A DNA stretch of 64,000 nt from Myxococcota bacterium. GTDB lineage: Bacteria > Myxococcota_A > UBA9160 > UBA6930. The position numbers and the translations under genes are program-made. Positions 39,846 to 46,684 of the stretch are shown piece after piece. The stretch is taken from assembly GCA_028277885.1 (NCBI GenBank), contig JANQFK010000053.1:1-64000 (forward strand), written 5' to 3'. The first letter of the stretch is position 1, and each line of letters opens with the position of its first letter. A model generated the notes under the pieces. The model was not told the origin of the DNA. It saw nothing but the letters and a program-made list of their open reading frames with translations, and made no database searches.

Positions 39846-40421
39846 CTAGCGCCGGCGCCGCACCCGCGCGGCGACGCCCGCCAGGCCCAGCGCGAAGACC
39901 GCCGCGGCGGTGGGCTCCGGGACCCCCGGGCTCGGGACGTCCCCCACCTCCCGGCAGGGCTCGCGGAGCACGCCGCGGATGCCGATCGACGTCGAGCAGA
40001 CGCTGGCGAAGAGCTGCTCGTTCACGCTGTGCTCGCGCAGCAGGTCGGCGATGGCGTCGTCGAAGGGGATCACGCGCTGGTCGGGCAGGAAGATGCCGCG
40101 GGCGTCGAAGTCCACGCGGCCGAAGCGCGCGCTGCCCCCGGGCCCGAAGAACTCGTCGATCACGTCGCACGGCTCGGGCCGGGTGAAGCTGCAGCCCTGG
40201 CCCGGGGCCGGGCGGAACGGGTTCTCGCTGCCGACGGCGGGCGGCGGCTCGAGCCCGGGGTTCAGCAGCACCAGCAGCTCGCCGAAGCCAAGCCCGGCCA
40301 GCTCGCTCCGCGTGAGGCCGCCGAAGGGCCGAACCCCCACCGCCTGGGCGCTCGTCGCGAGCATCCCCACCAGCGCGAGCGCCATCCCCAGGCCTGCCAG
40401 GAACGTCCTTCTCGTGCCCAC
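39846..40421 (-). CDS. PEP-CTERM sorting-domain secreted protein
   Basis: This 191-residue protein starts at GTG 40421 with AAGGAGG close upstream. It has a signal peptide (FLAGLGMALALVGMLATSAQA, about 7-27) and a C-terminal PEP-CTERM tail at 167-191: VPEP, a hydrophobic helix AAAVFALGLAGVAA, then Arg-Arg-Arg-Arg. Such proteins are processed by exosortase and displayed or released with exopolysaccharide; an exosortase gene must lie outside this window. The mature middle region (GLEPPPAVGSENPFRPAPGQGCSF, with CSTSIGIRGVLREPC) has four cysteines and no family I recognise. It is transcribed alone, converging on the ion channel gene. Confidence 0.92.
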   Translation of the reverse strand: MGTRRTFLAGLGMALALVGMLATSAQAVGVRPFGGLTRSELAGLGFGELLVLLNPGLEPPPAVGSENPFRPAPGQGCSFTRPEPCDVIDEFFGPGGSARFGRVDFDARGIFLPDQRVIPFDDAIADLLREHSVNEQLFASVCSTSIGIRGVLREPCREVGDVPSPGVPEPTAAAVFALGLAGVAARVRRRR

Positions 40422-40491
40422 GATCCCTCCTTCGCCGTCCGGTGTTCGGCGTCGAGAGCCGGCCTGCCCGGGTGAGCCGGCTCGGGCAAGC

Positions 40492-41283
40492 CTAGAGGGA
40501 GTCGAGGACGGCGGCCACCGCCTCGCCCCAGCGCACGCCCAGCTCGTCCACGGCGTGGACGTGGAGCTCGTCGGGCTCGAGGGCGAGGTCGTCGGTGGAG
40601 GGCCCCGGCCAGACGTCGGGATGGGCGGCCGCGGCGGCGAGGGTGGCGTCGTGGATGGGCTGCATCACGGGGGAGGGGGTCCCGTCGACGGCGAGGCCCA
40701 GGGAGACCGGGGCCACGACGAGCGGGACCCCGAGGTCCAGGACGACGGCGTCGGCGAGGTCCTCGAGGGCGGCCTGGTAGACCTCCGGCGCGACTCCGTA
40801 CGCAGCGTCGCACTCGCCCTGGTACCAGAGCACTGCGTCGAGCCGCTCGCCCACGTCGGCGTTCGCCACCCACGCGAGCATGCGCTGGTAGAGCGAGCCG
40901 ACCGAGGCCTCCCACTCCGCGGCGCCGGCGACGAGGCAGGTGGCCGGCTCGGCCGCGGCGACGAACTCGAGCGGCCGGCCGCGGTTCTCGTGCCACCACT
41001 CGGCCATCCAGGGCCAGGCCGACGCGGTGTGGCGGAAGGGGTCGTGGAGCGGGTCGTTGGCGAGCTTCCAGATGCCGCCCCACACCAGGTACTCGCGGTA
41101 GGAGAGCGAGTGCAGCCGGTGCGCGTAGCTGCTGGTGGCGCCCCGGGGCAGCGACGAGAACCCCGTCGCGTTCGACTGGCCCGCGATGACGAACGTGTCG
41201 GGGGGCGGGGCGCCACACTGGACGCCGGCCAGCGCCGGGCCCACGACGAGCAGCGCCGCGAGCCCGAGGCTCCATCGCTGCAT
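40492..41283 (-). CDS. Sialate O-acetylesterase-family SGNH hydrolase, secreted
   Basis: This 263-residue protein starts at ATG 41283 with GGGGGAGG upstream. It has a signal peptide (LGLAALLVVGPALAGVQC, with a possible lipobox Cys23). The SGNH blocks are DTFVIAGQSNATG with the nucleophile serine in GQSN (about 36-39), LDAVLWYQGECDA (about 148-160), and a C-terminal DELHVHAVDEL with the Asp/His pair. It belongs to the SASA (DUF303) family of carbohydrate esterases that remove acetyl groups from sugars. Substrate unknown. TATACA (41326-41331 reverse) is a good minus-10 box. The gene lies between a PEP-CTERM gene and a spermidine synthase-like gene, all on the minus strand. Confidence 0.88.
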   Translation of the reverse strand: MQRWSLGLAALLVVGPALAGVQCGAPPPDTFVIAGQSNATGFSSLPRGATSSYAHRLHSLSYREYLVWGGIWKLANDPLHDPFRHTASAWPWMAEWWHENRGRPLEFVAAAEPATCLVAGAAEWEASVGSLYQRMLAWVANADVGERLDAVLWYQGECDAAYGVAPEVYQAALEDLADAVVLDLGVPLVVAPVSLGLAVDGTPSPVMQPIHDATLAAAAAHPDVWPGPSTDDLALEPDELHVHAVDELGVRWGEAVAAVLDSL

Positions 41284-41325
41284 CGGCCTCCCCCTCGCTG
41301 TGGGCCCCTTCCGTCGCCCGGTCCC

Positions 41326-41331
41326 TGTATA
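41326..41331 (-). promoter_or_regulatory. Minus-10 box for the sialate esterase gene
   Basis: TATACA on the minus strand, 42 bases before ATG 41283. It is one of the few AT-rich hexamers in this region. No matching minus-35 box is clear. Confidence 0.4.
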
Positions 41332-41372
41332 CCAGCCGTTCCCCGTCGGGGGCCACGTTCGGCCTGCGCGGC

Positions 41373-43619
41373 TCAGGGGCGGCGGGTCGCGAGCGGGCTC
41401 GAGAAGCCGTCGGTCCACAGCATGCGGGGCTCGTCGGCGCGGGGCACGTCGGCGAGCGGCTGCCAGTCGTGCCGCGCCCGGAAGGCCGCGAGGGCCGCGG
41501 CATCGCGCCCCACCACGACCCACAGCGAGCGCGCCTTGCCGTCGAGCTTCTGCTCCGGCGTCACCTCGGCGTCGTCCCACCACAGCCCCTCGAGCCCCCG
41601 GTCGCGCGCGGCGGCGGCGGCGACGGGCCGCAGGTCGAAGAACCCGTTGGTGAGGTGCAGCGCCAGCAGCCCCTCCGGACGCAGCTTGCGGAAGTACAGC
41701 GCGAAGGCCTCGCGGGTCAGCAGGTGGACCGGCACGGCGTCGGAGGTGAAGGCGTCCACCACGATCAGGTCGAGCCCCGCGTCGGGCTCCCGGCCGAGCA
41801 GCACGCGCCCGTCGCCGGTCCGCACGTGCTGCTCGGCGCGGCCGGACGCCAGGTGGGAGAAGAAGGCCGGGTTCGCGGCGATGCGGGCGACGGCGGGGTC
41901 GAGCTCGAAGAAGACGAAGCGCTGGCCCGGCCGGCCGTAGGCCGCCACCGCGCCCGCGCCGAGGCCGACGAAGCCGGCGTCCCGCAGGCGCGGCCCGAGG
42001 GCGCGGAACACCTGCCCGAGGGGCCCCGTGGCGTGGTAGTAGCTCGCCGGTCGCCCACCGCCCCCGGCCTCCTGCACCTGCCGGCCGTGGCGCGTCGTGC
42101 CGTGCAGCAGGTCGTGGGAGACGATCTCGCGGATCTCCCCGGGTCCCCCCGGCCGGTCCGAGATCGAGACCCGCGCCGTGTTGCGCGTCACCCGGACCAC
42201 GCCGAAGAAGGTCCGCTCGGCGTGCAGGGTCTCGCCGGTGGGGAAGTCGTAGGCGGAGGCCGCGACGAGCACCACGGCGAGCCCCGCCGCGAAGCGCAGC
42301 GGACGGCCCACGAGCGCGGCGCACAGCAGGGCGGCGAGCGCGGCCTCGACCACCATCCGCGACGCCCGGTCCGGCACGGCGCCGGCGAGGAGCGAGTGCG
42401 CCGCCACCACGAACGCCCCGAGGGCCGCGGGCAGCGCGAGATCGCTCCAGCGGAAGCCCGCCGCGCCCGCCCGCGCGGGGATCAGCGCGCAGGCCCCCAC
42501 CAGCACCAGGGGCAGCTCGACCACCGCATCGAAGACCAGCGGCGCGACGAGGGCGTTGAAGACGCCGCCCAGCGCGCCGCCGAGCGCGATCCACAGGTAG
42601 TAGCCGGTGAGCCGCTCCGGCTCCGGCCGCCGGTCCGCGAGCCGGCCGTGGCAGACCAGGCCCACGGCGACGAGGGTCGCGAGGTGGAGCGGGATCCCCC
42701 ACTCCGGCGGAGGCCGCACGAACACCCAGCGGCTCACCGCCACCGCGAGGCACAGCACGGCGAGGGCGACCCCCGTCGCGCGGCGCGGCACGGGCACCCG
42801 CGGCGCGAAGGCGACGACGAAGGTGACGAGGTAGGCGGCCAGCGGGAGCACCCAGAGCAGCGGAACCGCGGCGATGTCGGTGGTGAGCTCGAGGGTGGTG
42901 CCCAGCATCGCGCTCGACGGCACGAAGGCGAGCCCGAGCCAGATCGCGCGCTCGCTCCAGGCACCGCGCGAGTCCCCGTTGCGGGGCGCGCGGGTCGCCG
43001 CCGTGGGGCGCGCCGTCTCCGCGGCCGGACGCCGCAGCATCCAGGCGCCACTCGCCACGCAGCCCGCCGCGCAGGCGAGATAGCCGGCGGACCACAGCCC
43101 GCTCTGGGACGCCAGCGCGAGGGAGGGCTCGAGCAGGAACGGGTAGGCGAGCAGCGCCGCCAGGCTGCCGAGGTTGCTGGCCGCGTACAGGTAGTAGGGA
43201 TCGCGCGCGTCCGGGTGGTCCGAGAGCGAGAGCCAGCGCTGGAGCAGCGGCCCGGTCGCGGCGACGGCGACGAAGGGCAGGCCCAGGCCCGCCACCAGCC
43301 GGGCGAGGATCCAGGCGACCGGCGACTCCACGGCGGCGACGGCGTCGGCGCCGTCCGCGAGGGCCAACGGCAGGAACGCGAGGCCCACCGCCAGCAGCCC
43401 GCCGTGTACCGCCACCTGGGCGCGCGACCCGAGCCAGCGCGTGAGCCCGTGGGCGTACAGGTACCCCGCGAGCAGCAGGCCCTGGAACCCCACCATGCAG
43501 GTGTTCCACACCGCGGGCGTCCCGCCGAGCTGTGGCAGCAGCATCTTGCCCGCCATGGGCTGCACCGCGAACAGCAGCCAGGCGCCGACGAACACGGCGG
43601 AGACGAAGAGAGGGATCAC
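41373..43619 (-). CDS. Fused membrane transporter-like/spermidine synthase-like protein
   Basis: This 748-residue protein starts at GTG 43619 (VIPLFVSAVFVGAWLLFAVQPMAGKMLLPQLGGTPAVWNTCMVGFQ). The N-terminal about 450 residues hold some twelve hydrophobic helices (MFS-like). The C-terminal about 270 residues form a class I methyltransferase fold of the spermidine synthase type: GFVGLGAGAVAAYGRPGQRFVFFELDP, then LDLIVVDAFTSDAVPVHLLTREAFALYFRKLRPEGLLALHLTN, with the Asp-Ala-Phe-Thr-Ser-Asp motif. These fused proteins are widespread and of unknown biochemical role; polyamine synthesis is not proven. The frame extends over the tRNA on the same strand, but GTG 43619 falls just downstream of the tRNA. 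A weak ribosome site makes the start less sure. Confidence 0.87.
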   Translation of the reverse strand: MIPLFVSAVFVGAWLLFAVQPMAGKMLLPQLGGTPAVWNTCMVGFQGLLLAGYLYAHGLTRWLGSRAQVAVHGGLLAVGLAFLPLALADGADAVAAVESPVAWILARLVAGLGLPFVAVAATGPLLQRWLSLSDHPDARDPYYLYAASNLGSLAALLAYPFLLEPSLALASQSGLWSAGYLACAAGCVASGAWMLRRPAAETARPTAATRAPRNGDSRGAWSERAIWLGLAFVPSSAMLGTTLELTTDIAAVPLLWVLPLAAYLVTFVVAFAPRVPVPRRATGVALAVLCLAVAVSRWVFVRPPPEWGIPLHLATLVAVGLVCHGRLADRRPEPERLTGYYLWIALGGALGGVFNALVAPLVFDAVVELPLVLVGACALIPARAGAAGFRWSDLALPAALGAFVVAAHSLLAGAVPDRASRMVVEAALAALLCAALVGRPLRFAAGLAVVLVAASAYDFPTGETLHAERTFFGVVRVTRNTARVSISDRPGGPGEIREIVSHDLLHGTTRHGRQVQEAGGGGRPASYYHATGPLGQVFRALGPRLRDAGFVGLGAGAVAAYGRPGQRFVFFELDPAVARIAANPAFFSHLASGRAEQHVRTGDGRVLLGREPDAGLDLIVVDAFTSDAVPVHLLTREAFALYFRKLRPEGLLALHLTNGFFDLRPVAAAAARDRGLEGLWWDDAEVTPEQKLDGKARSLWVVVGRDAAALAAFRARHDWQPLADVPRADEPRMLWTDGFSSPLATRRP

Positions 43620-43649
43620 GCCGGGGTCACGAGGCGGGGGCGGAAGAAG

Positions 43650-43725
43650 TGGTGGCCCAGGCCAGAGTCGAACTGGCGACACCCTGATTTTCAGTCAGGT
43701 GCTCTACCAACTGAGCTACCGGGCC
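43650..43725 (-). tRNA. tRNA-Phe (anticodon GAA)
   Basis: The minus strand reads GGCCCGGTAGCTCAGTTGG at the 5' end. The acceptor stem is 7 bp (one G-U), the anticodon stem is CCTGA/TCAGG with loop CTGAAAA (GAA anticodon), the T-arm contains GTTCGAC, and a CCA end is encoded (43652-43650). The 73-base body covers 43653-43725. Confidence 0.98.
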
Positions 43726-43740
43726 ACGGCGGCGGAATCT

Positions 43741-43763
43741 AGCCCCTGCTCCGCGCGGGGGCT
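43741..43763 (-). terminator. Hairpin between cyclophilin gene and tRNA-Phe
   Basis: AGCCCC (43741-43746) pairs with GGGGCT (43758-43763). It lies 11 bases after the stop of the cyclophilin gene on the minus strand, 15 bases before the tRNA. No T-run. Confidence 0.4.
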
Positions 43764-43774
43764 AGACGGGTGGG

Positions 43775-44584
43775 TCAGGCGTCCGGGTCCAGGGACGCCG
43801 GCAGCGCCTCCCCTCCGGCCTCGGGCGGCACCGCGTCCGCCCGCTCCCGGTCCCGTTGCTTGCTGGCCGAGAACTCGAGCCCGCCGCTCAGGGACTCGGG
43901 CTCCTCCTCCTCGGCGATGAGCCGCCGGCCGCCCGCTTCCCGCTCGATGCGGACGTCCTCGATCACGATGTTCTCGAGGGGGCGGTCCCGGGGGCCGCGG
44001 CGGCCGTAGAGGTCGCGCTCCACCTCGGCGATGCGGTCCACGACGTCCATGCCGCCCACCACGTAGCCGAAGACCGTGTACTTCCCGTCCAGGGAGCGCG
44101 ACTCGTCCAGGGTCACGAAGAACTGGGAGCCCGCGGAGCTGGGCCGCCCCTTGTTCGCCATGGAGACCACGCCGCGCAGGTGGGAGACGTTGCTGAACTC
44201 GTCGTCGATGCTGTAGCCGGGGCCGCCGCGCCCGTCGTTGCGCGGGTCCCGGTCCTTGGTGAGCGGGTCGCCGCCCTGGATCGCGAAGCCGGGGATGATG
44301 CGGTGGAACGTGGTGCCGTCGTAGAAGTCGCGCTCGGCGAGCTCGACGAAGTTGTCCACGGTGCGCGGGGCGAGGTCGTCGAGCAGCTCGATGCGGACGT
44401 CCCCGAAGCCCTTGATGGAGAGCACGGCCACGTCCCGGGGCCCGTTCGCGGTCGGGACCGGGATCGGCGGAGCGACCCGCACCCGACGCGTGTCGGCATC
44501 CGGCCCGCCGCAGCCCGCGGCGCCGGCCCAGGCCAGCAGTGCGGCCGCCGGCAGCAGCCTCGCAAGGGTTCCTCGTCGCTGCAT
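43775..44584 (-). CDS. Cyclophilin-type peptidyl-prolyl isomerase, lipoprotein
   Basis: This 269-residue protein starts at ATG 44584, giving a lipoprotein signal (RLLPAAALLAWAGAAGCGG, Cys25); an upstream frame to 44662 lacks a signal. The cyclophilin domain (about 55-225) shows AVLSIKGFGDVRIELLDDLAPRTVDNFVELAERDFYDGTTFHRIIPGFAIQGGD. It continues MANKGRPSSAGSQFFVTL and GYVVGGMDVVDRIAEVERD. These carry the catalytic Arg, Phe and Gln (FHRIIPGF, GSQFF). Cis-trans isomerisation of prolyl bonds in the envelope is expected. A C-terminal acidic and Arg-rich tail (about 235-269) is unusual. It is divergent from gamma-glutamyltranspeptidase. Confidence 0.92.
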   Translation of the reverse strand: MQRRGTLARLLPAAALLAWAGAAGCGGPDADTRRVRVAPPIPVPTANGPRDVAVLSIKGFGDVRIELLDDLAPRTVDNFVELAERDFYDGTTFHRIIPGFAIQGGDPLTKDRDPRNDGRGGPGYSIDDEFSNVSHLRGVVSMANKGRPSSAGSQFFVTLDESRSLDGKYTVFGYVVGGMDVVDRIAEVERDLYGRRGPRDRPLENIVIEDVRIEREAGGRRLIAEEEEPESLSGGLEFSASKQRDRERADAVPPEAGGEALPASLDPDA

Positions 44585-44643
44585 GTCTCGCTCTCCACGC
44601 TTCGGCGCGGGCCCCAGCGACCGGGAGGGCCCAGGCGATGTGA

Positions 44644-44649
44644 TACGGT
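44644..44649 (+). promoter_or_regulatory. Minus-10 box upstream of gamma-glutamyltranspeptidase
   Basis: TACGGT, 7 bases before the ATG at 44657. It supports a leaderless start there; otherwise it would give a 40-base leader before the ATG at 44696. Confidence 0.35.
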
Positions 44650-44656
44650 CCTGCCG

Positions 44657-46432
44657 ATGCAAATTCGTCCGTCCAGCCGGGGGGGTTTAGGGCGAATGAC
44701 CCGAATGCGTCGCGGTCTCGCGGTCCTGCTCACGAGCTGCGTGCTCGTGAGTGGAAGTGCCTGGGCGGCGGCCCCGGAGCCGGCTCGCGGCCGGCGCGGC
44801 ATGGTGGTGAGCCCCCAGGCCGACGCCACCCGCGCCGGCGTCGCGATCCTCGAGGCCGGTGGCAACGCGGTGGACGCCGCCGTCGCCACCGCACTGGCGC
44901 TCTCCGTGAGTGACGCCCACCACTCGGGCATCGGGGGCGGCGGCTTCCTGCTGATCCGCCTCGCCGACGGGCGCGCCCTCGCCATCGACGCCCGGGAGAC
45001 GGCGCCGGCGGCGGCCACCCGCGACATGTACCTCGCCGAGGGTGTCCCGGAGAACGCCTCCCGGTTCGGCGCGCTCTCCGTGGGCACCCCGGGCCTGCTG
45101 GCCGGGCTCGTGCTGGCCCTGGAGCGGCACGGGACGCTCGACCTGGCCGAGGTGCTGGCCCCGGCCATCCGCATCGCCGAGGAGGGCTTCGCGATCGGAG
45201 CGAGCCACGCGCGCGCCCTGGCCTTCTGGAAGCGGGTGGGCCTGGCGGCGCGCTTCCCCGAGACGGCCCGCATCCAGCTCGGGCCCGGCGGCGAGGTGCC
45301 CGAGCCGGGCTGGCGCCTCGTGCAGGCCGACAAGGCCCGCACCCTGCGCCGCCTCGCCGAGGAAGGCCCGGACCTCTTCTACCGGGGCGCGCTGGCCCGG
45401 GCCCTGGTGGACGCCGTGCGCGAGCGCGGCGGCATCCTCGCCCTCGAGGACCTGGCCTCCTACCGGCCGCGGGTGCGCGAGCCGATCCGCGGGGCGTACC
45501 GCGGCCACGAGGTGCTCTCCTTCCCGCCGCCGTCCTCGGGCGGCATCGCGCTGGTCGAGATCCTGAACGTGCTCGAGGGCTTCGACCTGGCCGCCCGGGG
45601 CGCCGGCTCCTCGGCCAGCCTGCACGTGATCGGCGAGGCCATGAAGCTCGCCTTCGCGGACCGCGCCGCCTACCTGGGCGACGCCGACTTCGTCGACGTG
45701 CCCGTGGCCGGCCTGGTCTCGAAGGCCTACGCGGAGCGGCTGCGCGCCCGCATCAACCCGCCGCGCTGGCGCCGGGCGCCCTGGACCTGGGGGCGCGACG
45801 AGGTGGCGATCCGGGTCTCCGGGCCCGGCGAGCCCGCCCACGACGCCGGCACCACCCACTTCTCGGTGACCGACGCCGCCGGCAACGCGGTGGCGGTGAC
45901 CCAGACCGTGAACCTGGTGTTCGGCTCGGGCATCACGGTCCCGGGCACCGGCATCGTGCTGAACGACGAGATGGACGACTTCTCCATCGCGCCGGACCGC
46001 CCCAACGCCTTCGGCCTCGTCGACACCCGCGGCGCCAACGCGATCGCGCCCGGCAAGCGTCCGCTCTCGAGCATGACGCCCACCATCCTGGTGAAGGACG
46101 GCCGCCCGGTGATGGTGACCGGCAGCCCCGGCGGCCCGCGCATCATCTCGACCACGCTGCTCACCGTGCTGAACGTGGTCGACTACGGCATGGACGTGAT
46201 GGAGGCCGTCTCCGCCCCGCGCTTCCACCACCAGTGGGTCCCCGACCGCCTGCTCCTCGAGCCCAGCATCCCCAGCGACGTCGCCGACGCCCTGCGCCGC
46301 CGCGGCCACAACGTCGAGTACTCCAAACGCGAGTGGTCGAGCGCCCAGTCCATCACCATCGACCCCACCACCGCCCTCCACCAAGGAGCCGCCGACCCCC
46401 GCAGCGACGGCCTCGCCCTCGGCCTCGACTGA
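44657..46432 (+). CDS. ggt: Gamma-glutamyltranspeptidase (GGT)
   Basis: This 591-residue exported enzyme matches GGT. It shows GMVVSPQADATRAGVAILEAGGNAVDAAVATALALSV at the start of the large subunit, the autoprocessing site DAGTTHFSVTDAAGNAVAVTQTVN with the nucleophile Thr399, and later SSMTPTILVKDGRPVMVTGSPGG. Processing at Gly398-Thr399 gives the two subunits of a periplasmic enzyme that splits glutathione and other gamma-glutamyl compounds. The signal peptide (RRGLAVLLTSCVLVSGSAWA) fits a start at ATG 44657 or ATG 44696 (MTRMRRGLAV), the latter the more classical length; the upstream minus-10 box favours 44657. Divergent from the cyclophilin gene. Confidence 0.94.
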   Translation: MQIRPSSRGGLGRMTRMRRGLAVLLTSCVLVSGSAWAAAPEPARGRRGMVVSPQADATRAGVAILEAGGNAVDAAVATALALSVSDAHHSGIGGGGFLLIRLADGRALAIDARETAPAAATRDMYLAEGVPENASRFGALSVGTPGLLAGLVLALERHGTLDLAEVLAPAIRIAEEGFAIGASHARALAFWKRVGLAARFPETARIQLGPGGEVPEPGWRLVQADKARTLRRLAEEGPDLFYRGALARALVDAVRERGGILALEDLASYRPRVREPIRGAYRGHEVLSFPPPSSGGIALVEILNVLEGFDLAARGAGSSASLHVIGEAMKLAFADRAAYLGDADFVDVPVAGLVSKAYAERLRARINPPRWRRAPWTWGRDEVAIRVSGPGEPAHDAGTTHFSVTDAAGNAVAVTQTVNLVFGSGITVPGTGIVLNDEMDDFSIAPDRPNAFGLVDTRGANAIAPGKRPLSSMTPTILVKDGRPVMVTGSPGGPRIISTTLLTVLNVVDYGMDVMEAVSAPRFHHQWVPDRLLLEPSIPSDVADALRRRGHNVEYSKREWSSAQSITIDPTTALHQGAADPRSDGLALGLD

Positions 46433-46684
46433 CCCACCCCCCAACCCCCAAGCATAGGGCCCCGCGGCGCGTCCGCCCCGAACTCCGCACGAAGACGAAC
46501 CACCCAGAAGCGCGCGCCCGGCTCCAGTGGGGTGTGGGATGCGGAGAACTAGAGCGGAGCGCCCCCGCCGGCGGCAAGGCTCCAGGACGAGCACGTCATC
46601 GTCACGGCGCGCGGAGCCGGTTCGCCCGCGCGAGCCATTCGGAGCAGCCCACACCCCACTGGAGCCGGACTCGGATGCCAGCGC
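46433..46684. other. Convergent intergenic region holding a possible MITE-like element
   Basis: No gene is seen in these 252 bases between two convergent stops. The main content is a 21-bp perfect inverted repeat with ends at 46518-46538 and 46648-46668. The outer flanks are GC-rich without clear target duplications, and the first 50 bases are C-rich. Confidence 0.7.
46518..46668. mobile_element. Candidate 151-base MITE-like element with 21-bp terminal inverted repeats
   Basis: The left arm 46518-46538 is the exact reverse complement of 46648-46668, beginning CCGGCTCCAGTGG. The 109 bases inside are GC-rich and carry no ORF of note. Such a perfect long repeat is typical of MITEs or other non-autonomous elements; as a transcribed hairpin it could also serve as a bidirectional terminator. 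No second copy is visible in the window and no target-site duplication is clear. Confidence 0.45.
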
